From UBA8941 sp963780545 (GTDB lineage: Archaea > Thermoproteota > Bathyarchaeia > TCS64): a DNA stretch of 64,000 bases. Under the pieces are notes generated by a model that ran no database searches, was not told where the DNA came from, and was given only the letters and a program-made list of their open reading frames with translations. Made by a program: the position numbers and the translations under genes. The stretch lies in contig CAWACK010000015.1 in NCBI GenBank assembly GCA_963780545.1, forward strand, positions 1 through 64,000, read 5' to 3'. How positions within the stretch are numbered: position 1 is the stretch's first letter; every line of letters starts with the position of its first letter. Positions 27,798 through 35,943 of the stretch are shown here, piece after piece.

Positions 27798-29039
27798 GTG
27801 AACCCCATGGAGAAGCCGGGACACATACTCCTCATATTGGCCACACTCTGCATATCATACTACGTAGAGACCTTCCTCAGAACCTCAGCCTCCTCACTCG
27901 CACCCGTACTCATCCAGGAGATGGGGATAAGCCTCGGTGAAATGGGCTTCCTCATCACCGGCTTCTGGCTCATCTACGGCCTCATGCAGTTCCCCTCGGG
28001 GGTGCTCTCAGACACCCTGGGCCCCAGAAAGATCATTGTCGGGTTCACCGCGCTCACCTGCGTAGGGTGCCTCCTATTCTACATCAGCCATCAATACGAT
28101 CTGCTCTTCATGGCCCAGTTCATAATGGGGCTAGGGACGAGTGTCTTCTTCATCAACGCCGTGACCCTAGTAACCCGGTGGTTTCCACCCGAGAGGAAGG
28201 CGACGGCTATAGGAATTCTAAGCGCATCCAGCGGACTCGGCGCCTTCACCTGCTACATAGGCTTCCCCCTAGCGGAGACGATCTGGGGGAGCTGGAGGAC
28301 CCTATACTTAGTCATGATGGGGGTTCTCCTCATTAACTGGGGGATGAAGTTCCTCTTCATCAAGGACAACCCGCCGCAGCTCATCTCACCCCAACTTGTT
28401 CCCCCTAAGAGACCGCTTGGTAGTATCCTCGGATCCTTCAGGGAGGCCATCTCTGATAGACGCTTCTTCACGATCCTCATCTGCTACGTAATGTTGGACT
28501 TTTATAGCATCCTCAACAACTGGATCAACCCATTCCTCATCGGCGCGAAGGGCCTCACCTACGTTAATGCTGGGGTGGTTAGCAGCATCGGGACCGTCGC
28601 CGGATTCTTCGGCTGCATCGCCGTAGGTGTTATCAGTGACAGGATGAGAAGCCGGAGGCTGCCAGTCATATTTTTGTCCACCGCCGGTTTAATCCTCTTC
28701 AGCGTCATGATCTTCTCCCCGGCGGGCCTCAACGTGTTGGCCTACGTCGGGATATGGGGTGGGATGTGTCTGTGTGGAAGCATCTGGGTGCTGTTCTTCG
28801 GTATGGTGGGTGAGGTGCTCCCCATTGGTATGGCTGGGGTAGGGTTGGGTCTGCTGAATGGGCTGAGCCTCATCCTCTCAAGCCTCCTCGCCCCCGTCTA
28901 TGGTGGCCTAGTCGACGCGACGGGTGGCTACTTCGTTCCCAGCGTGATATGTCTCGGGCTTAGCTTATTCACGGTGGTTATGATAGTCATCTTCACTAAG
29001 GAGACCTACGGCGGCAGACAAGTGACCGTTTCAATCTGA
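27798..29039 (+). CDS. Major facilitator superfamily transporter
   Basis: A 413-residue MFS protein with 12 predicted membrane segments; the segment 2-3 loop reads GVLSDTLGPRKIIVG, a good MFS signature, and segment 5 has ASSGLGAFTCYIGFPLAE. The second half repeats the signature as GVISDRMRSRRLPV. The pattern is close to organic-anion (oxalate/formate- or hexuronate-type) carriers, but no substrate can be claimed. The start is taken as GTG/ATG at 27798; MEKPGHILLIL a few codons on is an alternative. It lies between two broken genes and is itself intact. Confidence 0.87.
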   Translation: MNPMEKPGHILLILATLCISYYVETFLRTSASSLAPVLIQEMGISLGEMGFLITGFWLIYGLMQFPSGVLSDTLGPRKIIVGFTALTCVGCLLFYISHQYDLLFMAQFIMGLGTSVFFINAVTLVTRWFPPERKATAIGILSASSGLGAFTCYIGFPLAETIWGSWRTLYLVMMGVLLINWGMKFLFIKDNPPQLISPQLVPPKRPLGSILGSFREAISDRRFFTILICYVMLDFYSILNNWINPFLIGAKGLTYVNAGVVSSIGTVAGFFGCIAVGVISDRMRSRRLPVIFLSTAGLILFSVMIFSPAGLNVLAYVGIWGGMCLCGSIWVLFFGMVGEVLPIGMAGVGLGLLNGLSLILSSLLAPVYGGLVDATGGYFVPSVICLGLSLFTVVMIVIFTKETYGGRQVTVSI

Positions 29040-29082
29040 CGATTAGTGTGAAGCTCCCTGTTAGTCTTCAAGTCCTCAAGCT

Positions 29083-29122
29083 CCGCGCGCGCTCAAGTTG
29101 TTCTTTGCATAAGCGCGCGCGG
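29083..29122. repeat. 11-bp perfect inverted repeat of alternating CG
   Basis: CCGCGCGCGCT (29083-29093) and AGCGCGCGCGG (29112-29122) are exact reverse complements with an 18-base spacer. The structure could form a strong hairpin or cruciform just after the MFS gene and just before a transposase tail. It might be a terminator-like structure or one end of a vanished mobile element; neither can be shown. Confidence 0.7.
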
Positions 29123-29125
29123 GCG

Positions 29126-29284
29126 AAGGATTGGCTGCTGCTGGACTGCCTCCGGGTCAAGAGGCTGGCCAAGGTGTCGATCCACGTCTCCCTGAGCCTC
29201 ATCTCGATGCTGGCGGTGGCTGTGACTACCGTGAGGCTGGGGGTGTCTCGTCTGGTCAGGTGCATCAAGCGGTTCGTTGAGTGA
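29126..29284 (+). pseudogene. C-terminal tail of an IS transposase
   Basis: The last 50 residues, LLDCLRVKRLAKVSIHVSLS to VRCIKRFVE, match the conserved end of IS4/IS5-like transposases found widely in archaea (a Leu-rich helix after the DDE domain, ending in a CIK string). The catalytic Asp and Glu residues are gone. It has no start of its own and lies just after a CG-rich inverted repeat, so a deletion has probably removed the rest of the element. Confidence 0.5.
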
Positions 29285-29478
29285 GTTTCGGTGGCCTACT
29301 AGGGTGAGGGTTGCACAGGGTGGGCCATCACTTTGTATGAGGGTTTCTGGTATCTTTCGGTTTCTCAGCTGGTAGCTCGTGTGTTGCGGGTTTGGCTTCT
29401 CCTCGTTTGGGTTATGTTGAGGCGTTCAGGTGGTCCTAAAATACGAATTTCTAAACAAGCAAACGCGAACAAAGGTTA
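29285..29478. other. Non-coding stretch after the transposase tail
   Basis: No gene or clear motif is visible; composition is GT-rich on the plus strand. It probably belongs to the eroded insertion element or to the flank of the following repeat region. Confidence 0.35.
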
Positions 29479-29680
29479 GTCCCCCAATACGTGGGGGACG
29501 CCTTTCCCAACCAACTCACATCGCTTGTACCTCCTCGATCTAGAACCAAAGCCAACTTTAGCACCAGGGTCGCGCTTAGTCGTGGGGTACCGGGGGACAG
29601 AATTTATTCTATTTATCATTTAATGTGGATGGGGGAAAATGGGGGACTTGCGGGGGACCCGAGATGAGTCCCTCAAGGTA
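29479..29680 (+). repeat. GGGGGAC repeat block, left copy
   Basis: The block opens with the inverted pair GTCCCCC (29479-29485) and GGGGGAC (29493-29499), then CGCCTTTCCCAACCAAC, further GGGGGAC at 29592-29598, 29641-29647 and 29652-29658, an AT-rich TTATCATTTAATG, and GATGAGTC. The right copy at 30425-30620 has the same order of parts, although diverged, so the two are direct repeats about 940 bases apart. Short identical motifs at irregular spacing resemble iterons or operator clusters. Confidence 0.6.
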
Positions 29681-29833
29681 GTCCGCGTGCGCGCCAGCCT
29701 CGAGCACCTCCTTCGGTGGTTCCACTTGAACAAGCGCCATCTCGCTGCTTTCGAGCTTGCGCCTCTGCCAGTACTCGCCATCGCGCTCCTCGACAGCGTT
29801 GTCGTTCATCCATTCGTGAGCGTATTGCTTCCT
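29609..29833 (-). pseudogene. ORF remnant between GGGGGAC blocks
   Basis: Minus-strand open frame of about 74 residues (ADRKQYAHEWMNDNAVEERD onward, ATG ending at 29809), rich in Glu, Ala and Arg, with protein-like composition up to about residue 60 and then running into the G-rich repeat. No family is recognised. It is bounded upstream by a stop at once, so it is probably the end of a larger decayed gene of the same element as the ORF at 30065-30428. Confidence 0.3.
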
Positions 29834-30064
29834 ATCGGCTCGAAGCGGTCACCGCCCGGACCGAGTCGCCTGTTAAGCTGCTTCTATCGCACCCGGAAGC
29901 GGGGGTGTTAAGCTAAGCGTTAGAGCTTCGGTCGAGTAAATCGGTAACGCATCGGTCGACCGATCGCTCGCATCGCTCGCTATTCGCTGGCCACCCCCTG
30001 TAGGGGCGCGGTTTATCTGGCGATACAGCGCCCGGTACGGCGAAGGTCGCCCGATGGCCCGAAG

Positions 30065-30428
30065 CTACGGTGCGATACGGTTTATTCGATGGCGCTTGAT
30101 GCGATAACTTCTTTGCGCTAGCTTCTCCGCCGCGCTTCTACGACCCATTGCGGTAAGCTGGCGATCGCTGTATCCGAGAGCCTTCAACTCATCGCGTTTA
30201 GACGAACCGTTTTCAATGTAGTGATGTACGCGCTCAGCGCGATTGGGAGTGATACCCTACCGCTTCGGCAAGCGCTTTCTTATCGAGCTGATTCGGGTCC
30301 TCGGGGTCGTTGACGGCAAGCAACCGCTTATAGACCTGTATGGCCTTCTCCTTGTCGGCTTTACTAGGAGCCAAAACACATTTCACTAGAATTGGGATTG
30401 TCGCAGGAGAAGAAAGTTTAACCACCAA
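30065..30428 (-). pseudogene. Possible DNA-binding ORF between GGGGGAC blocks (frameshifted)
   Basis: From the ATG ending at 30428 the frame reads VYKRLLAVNDPEDPNQLDKK and stops near 30234; the next frame then continues RAERVHHYIENGSSKRDELK and ALGYSDRQLTAMGR before stopping at 30065. The second part has a plausible helix-turn-helix (EIxxxLGYSxRQ-like). Joined it would be about 120 residues. Its base composition (many GCGATCG-like strings) differs from the neighbouring genes. Given its place between two GGGGGAC blocks, a regulator or replication protein acting on them is a reasonable guess, no more. Confidence 0.35.
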
Positions 30429-30620
30429 TGCGGGGGACGCTCACTTTCAACCAACCCAAGTATGCGCTTTCCCCCAATATCAAGCTCAGTAATGGGGGAC
30501 TGGGGGACACTACCTTTCATCATTTATCATTAAATCTAACAGCGCGTGTTAATGAGAAGATGGGGGACTGTGGGGGACTTGGAACCGAGGTGAGTCACTT
30601 AAGATAATCTTACATTTGGC
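30425..30620 (+). repeat. GGGGGAC repeat block, right copy
   Basis: Begins CCAATGCGGGGGACGC, matching CCAATACGTGGGGGACGC of the left block, and carries GGGGGAC at 30432-30438, 30494-30500, 30502-30508, 30562-30568 and 30572-30578 plus the AT-rich TTATCATTAAATC and GAGGTGAGTCAC. Spacing between paired heptamers is 8 or 10 bases (start to start). It lies just upstream of the Cys-rich protein gene at 30692 and could be its control region. Confidence 0.6.
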
Positions 30621-30691
30621 GGAGAGCGTGTATTTTTTGTAGAGTCATTCAATATTAACAACAATTCAGATTAATACAATGAGGTTTACCG

Positions 30692-31253
30692 ATGTCGAAA
30701 CAGCAGAATAAAAGGGAGGAGATCGAAGCTCTCGCTGCTGATGGTTGGAGGTTTAGAAAGAAAAAACGGAAAGGGGCACTATACATTAGTGCACGCAAGG
30801 GAAAAAGAAGAGAAGGGGCTGGGACTATACAGCAACGAATACTGGGCTATAATCGAGGATGTAACCAGAAGCTTAACCAAGAAACCTGAGTCCTCCAATG
30901 AATTAGCAAACGCCCAATTAGAATTAGACGAAAAAAAAGACCCAACGATAAAAGTGATAGAGGAGGTAAGTCGGAATCTAGGTAAATTTAATGTTATAAG
31001 GTGTCTACATATTGGAGCTGATGGTTTCTGTGACTACTGGCGCCTGGAAGAACTGCCCAAAGATGAACAAAAGCTAGAACGAAAGGAATCAGAATTCCTT
31101 TTCAAGAAGCTAAACCGGGATGATGGGAAAACCGTGGAATGGGCCCTTAGGCCACTCCCGATTTATTGTAAAAGCTGTCCAGCCTTCGTTGATGAAAGAA
31201 TGATAGATTTTATCAACTCGCGCATGCGATCAACTCGAAGAAAAAAAGTATAG
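30692..31253 (+). CDS. Unknown protein with a four-Cys C-terminal motif (one frameshift)
   Basis: Starts at ATG 30692 (MSKQQNKREEIEALAADGWR) and slips at the A6 run 30761-30766 into HYTLVHAREKEEKGLGLYSN, then stays open to 31253, about 185 residues. The N-terminal 60 residues resemble a beta-rich domain with a GKxEKGLGxY string seen in uncharacterised archaeal proteins. The C-terminal half has Cys at IRCLHIGADGFCDYW and PIYCKSCPAFV, a spacing that could bind zinc or an iron-sulfur cluster. Function unknown. It lies alone, just downstream of a GGGGGAC block, with its own short T-rich 3' flank. Confidence 0.55.
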
Positions 31254-31498
31254 TAAAAAATCTCGTAAATGGCTGCAGAGTCTCTATCGAAGTCGGAACT
31301 GAGCCATCTCTGAGTAATCATTTACAAAATGATTTCTTTTAGGCTAGTTTATCAACTTAAGCTGCGTGTGCTAGGAACCACTTCTCATTTTTTTATAAAT
31401 ATTATAATTATTGTATTTATTTCTCATTAATATTTATAGAGAGGTATCTTAGTTCTGTATCTAGCTACGAATTAGCGAAGTTCTGTGAGTCTGGTCAC
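31254..31498. other. AT-rich promoter region of the HdrC/HdrB-like pair
   Basis: Strongly AT-rich; TTTATAAATATTATAATTAT at about 31391-31410 and TTAATATTTATAGAG near 31429-31441 are candidate TATA boxes, the second about 65 bases before the start at 31499. No coding seen. Confidence 0.4.
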
Positions 31499-31981
31499 AT
31501 GGTTGAAACTGAGAAGCTGCTCAAGCGACTGCTAGATGAGAAAAAGCTAAGCTACTGCCAGGACTGCGGCAGCTGCACTGGAAGCTGCCCCATGGCGAAG
31601 GCCCTCCCAGACAAATATAACCCAAGGAAACTCATACAGAGGATATCACAGGACCTCCCTGGAGTACTGAAAAGCGAGGAACTCTGGTTATGCGCCTGGT
31701 GCTACAGGTGCACCGAGAGGTGCCCAAGTGGAATCCAGCCCACGGAGATATTTCTCCTCACAAGAAACCTCGCAACTAGGGAGGGGTACATACCCGAGAA
31801 CCCGAAGGCCATCATGAGGCAGATAATGAAGTCTGGACGCTCAGTGCAGGTACCGGAGGACTTCGACGAATGGAGGGAGGGTTATGGCCTGCCACCGATC
31901 GGTGTAACAATTTCGCAGAAGGCTCTCGATGAGCAGAGGAAAATATTCGGGAAAAAGAACCTTAAGAGGCTAGAGCCTTGA
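31499..31981 (+). CDS. HdrC-like double 4Fe-4S ferredoxin subunit
   Basis: A 160-residue iron-sulfur protein with two binding motifs: CQDCGSCTGSCP (residues 19-30) and CAWCYRCTERCP (residues 63-74), the layout of heterodisulfide reductase subunit C and its relatives. These proteins pass electrons between a flavin or hydrogenase module and the CCG-domain subunit. The start at 31499 follows the AT-rich promoter region. The stop overlaps the start of the HdrB-like gene (31978-31981), indicating translational coupling. No HdrA lies beside this pair, so its electron donor must be encoded elsewhere, possibly in the Hdr cluster at 53.5-64 kb. Confidence 0.88.
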   Translation: MVETEKLLKRLLDEKKLSYCQDCGSCTGSCPMAKALPDKYNPRKLIQRISQDLPGVLKSEELWLCAWCYRCTERCPSGIQPTEIFLLTRNLATREGYIPENPKAIMRQIMKSGRSVQVPEDFDEWREGYGLPPIGVTISQKALDEQRKIFGKKNLKRLEP

Positions 31982-32868
31982 GCGAGTACCTGCTCTACCC
32001 AGGCTGCGTGGCATCTGTAAGGGAGCTCGGCTATGAGATGTCCATGAGGGCCGTCTTTAAGGCCCTCGGCGCGTCGCTGAAGGGAAGAGATGACTTCAAC
32101 TGCTGCATGCCCGCCTGCCTAGTCCATAGCGTGGACTACACAAAGGGTTTAGCGCTGACCACTCGGAACCTCGCGATTGCTGAGGAAGAGGGACTGCCGC
32201 TACTGACCCTATGCTCAAGCTGCTTCGGGAACCTCTCTAGAGCCAAGTACCTCCTCGACAACAACCAGGACCTAAAGGACGACGTCAACAAGTCGCTTGC
32301 TGAGGTAGGCAGAGTGTATAAGGGTAATGTGAAGATCTACCATGTCGTAACTGCACTCTATGAGAACTACAAGCCAGAGGTGCTGATGAACCTAAGCGTG
32401 TCTCCACTACATGGCTTAAAGGCTGCGCCCTTCTATGGGTGCCACCTCTTCATGCCTCAAAAATACGCAAAGTTCGACGACTCAGACTTCCCAGAGAAGC
32501 TGGGTCACCTAATAGAGATGACGGGGGCAGAGGCTGTGGACTATCATGAGAAATCGAGCTGCTGCATCGGATGCGGCTCCTTCTTTGGAAAGGTCTCGGA
32601 GGACGCATCCTTGAAACTAGCTGAGGCGATCCTTGACGATGTAAAGAGGTCCGGAGCCGACGCGATTGTGGCCACTTGCCCGTTTTGTATGATGCAACTT
32701 GAGGTCGGGCAAATGAAGTTGAAGGAGGAGAAGGGTAAGCTATACGATTTACCCGTATTTCACTATGTAGATATCCTAGGGTTGTCTATGGGGTTGAAAC
32801 CAGAGGAACTGGGGCTTGGGCTGAGGAGACTAGATTCATCCTCACTCCTCAATCGACTCGGACGATAA
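31978..32868 (+). CDS. HdrB-like CCG-domain subunit
   Basis: 296 residues with two CCG domains (Cx31-38CCx33-34CxxC), which in HdrB hold the paired non-cubane [4Fe-4S] clusters that reduce disulfides. Domain 1: YPGCVASV, FNCCMPACL, CSSCFG. Domain 2: FYGCHLF, SSCCIGCGSF, CPFCMM. Both are complete. Family members also include subunits of glycolate, lactate and succinate:quinone enzymes, so the disulfide substrate is not certain. TTG 31978 overlaps the HdrC-like stop. The next gene (aldehyde dehydrogenase) has its own promoter. Confidence 0.88.
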   Translation: MSEYLLYPGCVASVRELGYEMSMRAVFKALGASLKGRDDFNCCMPACLVHSVDYTKGLALTTRNLAIAEEEGLPLLTLCSSCFGNLSRAKYLLDNNQDLKDDVNKSLAEVGRVYKGNVKIYHVVTALYENYKPEVLMNLSVSPLHGLKAAPFYGCHLFMPQKYAKFDDSDFPEKLGHLIEMTGAEAVDYHEKSSCCIGCGSFFGKVSEDASLKLAEAILDDVKRSGADAIVATCPFCMMQLEVGQMKLKEEKGKLYDLPVFHYVDILGLSMGLKPEELGLGLRRLDSSSLLNRLGR

Positions 32869-32925
32869 ACCACTATTTTTTTTATTTTATTTAGCTTAAA
32901 AAAGTAGAAAGGTAATGGGTCTATC

Positions 32926-32935
32926 TTAAATATTT
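32926..32935 (+). promoter_or_regulatory. TATA box of the aldehyde dehydrogenase gene
   Basis: TTAAATATTT is centred about 34 bases before ATG 32965, consistent with a very short leader; it supports 32965 as the start although the long open frame begins later because of a frame break. Confidence 0.5.
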
Positions 32936-32964
32936 CTTTACAAACCTCTGGAATAGTGATTTTA

Positions 32965-34471
32965 ATGGCTCAAAACCCCAAATATAAAATGTTAATAAAT
33001 GGGGAGTGGATTCGACTCCTCCTCTGGCGAAAAGTTTGAGGTATTCGACCCATCAACAGGAAAAGTATTTGAGAATGTTCCATCGGCCTCATCCGAGGAC
33101 GTCGATAGAGCAGTAGAAGCTGCAAGGACCACATTCGACAAGGGAGTATGGAGTAAGGCTCCCCCTGCCGACAGGGCAAACACCCTTTTGAAGGTCGCGT
33201 CGATGCTTGAGGAAAAGATAACCGAGTTTGCGGAACTAGAGACACGCAACTCCGGTAAGTCGATAAAGCAGACAACAAACTACGACTTACCCTATACCGT
33301 CGACAATATACGTTACCTTGCCGGAGCGTCCCGCCTACTGGAGGGCGACGCAATGTCGGAGTATGTAGCCGATGGCACAAGCGCCGTAAGGAGGGAGCCT
33401 ATCGGCGTCGTCGCGGTGATAACGCCTTGGAACTACCCTTTGATGATGGTCATTTGGAGAGCCTTCCCCGCTATTGCGACTGGAAACAGTGTTGTACTAA
33501 AACCAGCCTCCTACACGCCTCTTACAACGTTGGAACTTGGACACATTATGGAGAAGGCCGGCGTACCAAAAGGGGTATTCAACATCGTCACAGGCCCAGG
33601 AAGTTCAGTCGGAGAAGAACTCGCTCGACACAAGAAAGTTGACATGATCGCTTTCACAGGAAGCACCGAAGTTGGGAAGCGACTATCGGAACTCGGGTCG
33701 AAAACGGTGAAGAAGGTTTCTCTGGAACTCGGAGGTAAAGCCCCGTTCATAGTACTTGAGGACGCTGATATCGATGCAGCCACAGAGGGAGCCGTAATCG
33801 GGGGCCTCGTTAACAACGGGCAAGACTGTGCGAACTCAACGAGGTACTACGTCCATGAGTCAAGGCTCGAGGAGTTCCGAAGTCTACTTGTCGAGAAGCT
33901 AAGCAAGGTCCGTGTAGGCGATCCGTTTGATCCAGAAACAGATATGGGGCCGCTGATCTCCGAGGCGCAGCGTAGAAGAGTCTTAGGCTACATAGAGAAG
34001 GGCGTCGGAGATGGGGGCAAAATACTCTATGGTGGGAAGAAGCCGAGTATAGCCAAGCATCAGGGCGGTTTTTACTTAGAGCCTACGGTGATCTACACAG
34101 ATAATGACGACTCGTCTATTGTGAAGGAGGAGATATTTGGCCCCGTCTTCACAGTCCTCAAGACTTCAGATTTAGAGGACGCCGTGCAAAGGAGTAACGA
34201 TGTGGTCTATGGGCTTGGCGCATCCGTTTGGACCAGAGATGTGACGAGGGCTATGAGGGCTGTTAGGGATCTGAGGTTTGGCACAGTTTGGGTTAACGAG
34301 CACGTCACGGTTCCATCGGAGATGCCTTGGGCCGGCTACAAACAGAGTGGTCACGGTGCCTCACTGTCTCGCTACAGCCTCGAAGAGTTCACCTACATCA
34401 AGCACGTCTACTTCGACTTAACGGGCCTAGCTAGGAAATCGTGGTATTACCAAGTTTACGGGAAAAAGTAA
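32965..34471 (+). CDS. Aldehyde dehydrogenase family protein (one frameshift)
   Basis: NAD(P)-dependent oxidation of an aldehyde to the acid; about 500 residues. The true start is ATG 32965 (MAQNPKYKMLINGEW), with a frame slip at the GGGG of 33001-33004 into DSSSGEKFEVFDPSTG. Cofactor-binding strings are VITPWNYPLMMV, ALKPA-like VVLKPASYTPL and FTGSTEVGKRL; the catalytic Glu is in SLELGGKAP and the catalytic Cys in NNGQDCANSTR, where Asp replaces the usual small residue before Cys. It resembles betaine/amino-aldehyde dehydrogenases. It is convergent with an iron-containing alcohol dehydrogenase, so an alcohol-aldehyde-acid route is plausible. Confidence 0.9.
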
Positions 34472-34522
34472 GGGTAAGATAAAGATTCAACGAATAATCG
34501 CACCTCCCTAACAAAAAAACTC

Positions 34523-35761
34523 TCAACACGTTAAAGTTCCTTCGTACATCTGGTGCATCAACTCCCTCGTGTTCTCAAGGGTCAGTTTCCTAGGGTTGAA
34601 TCTGGGGAGGCTATACAGGTGCTGGCGTTCATTGAAGATGTACTCTGCGAATCCGTCGATTTCGCTTTCTGGGACGCCGATCTGTTTCAGATTAGTGGGC
34701 AGCTCAAGGTCCTCCAGTAACTCCTTCACACCGTATACGAATCTGTTGGCCGCTTCACGCGGGGATAGACCAATTACGTCATCGCCAAGCACCTGCCTCG
34801 AAACGTATGCGAGTTTATCGATACATGCTGGGAGGTTGAAGTGGAGTATGTATGGCAGTACGACTCCACATGCTACGCCATGTGGAATTTTCCAACGAGG
34901 CCCTAGCGCTTCCGCGATGCAGTGTCCCAGGATTGCTGGGCCACCTATCCAGGGGTATGCGATTACTGTTCCACCTAGGTTCGCGGCGGCAGCCATGTAC
35001 CATCTCGCCTCCAAATCATCCCCCGTGTGGTAGGCTCTTCTCGCGTATCCGAAGACAACCTTCGTGGCCTCCAGCGCCTGAGAGTCAGATATAGGGTTGG
35101 CTTCCCTGTCTATGAGGGCCTCGACGTTGTGGGATAGGGCGTCCATTGCGCTTCCGGCCGTCTGCTTTGGTGGGCAGGAGATAACCATCAGGGGGTCGAC
35201 TATTGCCACATCCGCCAAGAGGTTACTGCTGGCTGCCCACGTCTTGTATAGGCCCTCGATAACAACCGAGTAGTTTGAGACTTCGCTGCCTGTACCGGAG
35301 GTTGTCGGGATGAGTATCTTCGGCTTCGCCGCGACTTTACTCCTATCTTCTATAGTGTCCATATAGTCCATTACGTCCCTTGGGTTTGTTAGACAGAGGG
35401 CTACCATCTTGGCTGTATCTAACACAGCGCCACCGCCCACTCCAACGACTAGATCGTAGTTCCCCTCCCGACCGAATGTCACCGCGGCCCTTATGCTATC
35501 CGAGGTAGGTTCAGCGGAAATCTGATCATAGATCTCAGCGTCTAAGCCACTATTCCTTAATTGGTCTACGACCGCGTCAGCTATTCCGGCTTTTTTTACG
35601 CCTTTATCGGTGACAACGAGAATCTTCTTACCACCGAGCCTCTGAGTCTCGGGGCCAACAAATTCATGAACGGCCCCTGTGGCGAAGATTACCCGTCGCG
35701 GTAAATCGTATATGCTAATCCTCGCCACGTTCAGCTTAGTCTCATAACCTTTCATACTCAA
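34523..35761 (-). CDS. Iron-containing alcohol dehydrogenase
   Basis: 412-residue NAD(P)-linked dehydrogenase of the group III (Fe-ADH) family. The N-terminal nucleotide domain has VVGVGGGAVLDTAKM and IPTTSGTGSEVS; the metal ligands are visible as the Asp of AIVDPLM, His of DALSHNVEA, His of ILGHCIAEAL and His of KIPHGVACG, so the iron site is complete. Members reduce aldehydes or ketones or oxidise alcohols, including polyols. Start ATG 35761 (MSMKGYETK). It shares an intergenic region with the MFS gene at 35944, divergently, and faces the aldehyde dehydrogenase. Confidence 0.92.
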   Translation of the reverse strand: MSMKGYETKLNVARISIYDLPRRVIFATGAVHEFVGPETQRLGGKKILVVTDKGVKKAGIADAVVDQLRNSGLDAEIYDQISAEPTSDSIRAAVTFGREGNYDLVVGVGGGAVLDTAKMVALCLTNPRDVMDYMDTIEDRSKVAAKPKILIPTTSGTGSEVSNYSVVIEGLYKTWAASSNLLADVAIVDPLMVISCPPKQTAGSAMDALSHNVEALIDREANPISDSQALEATKVVFGYARRAYHTGDDLEARWYMAAAANLGGTVIAYPWIGGPAILGHCIAEALGPRWKIPHGVACGVVLPYILHFNLPACIDKLAYVSRQVLGDDVIGLSPREAANRFVYGVKELLEDLELPTNLKQIGVPESEIDGFAEYIFNERQHLYSLPRFNPRKLTLENTRELMHQMYEGTLTC

Positions 35762-35910
35762 ATTTTATCACTCATACGTTGTTTGAATTAAATGGGTGTT
35801 TATCGAGATTTAAAATAAACATGTTTTACACGATTAGTTCTCATCTCTCTCAATAATCGGAAAGAGCGACGTAATTTTCGAAGAATGCCAATAAACGCGT
35901 GTGGGGGAGA

Positions 35911-35920
35911 TTTTTTAAAC
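35911..35920 (+). promoter_or_regulatory. TATA box of the MFS gene
   Basis: TTTTTTAAAC is centred 28 bases before ATG 35944, the expected distance for a leaderless message; it argues for ATG 35944 and against the in-frame upstream GTG at 35899. Confidence 0.6.
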
Positions 35921-35943
35921 TTACGTCTGGTTGCTTAGACGTT

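Noticed and set aside
29639..29911. 90-residue plus-strand ORF
   Set aside because: Antisense of the more protein-like minus-strand remnant and partly made of the G-rich repeat.
29479..30620. CRISPR array in the G-rich repeats
   Set aside because: Repeat unit is only 7 bases, spacing is irregular, no regular spacers and no cas genes nearby.
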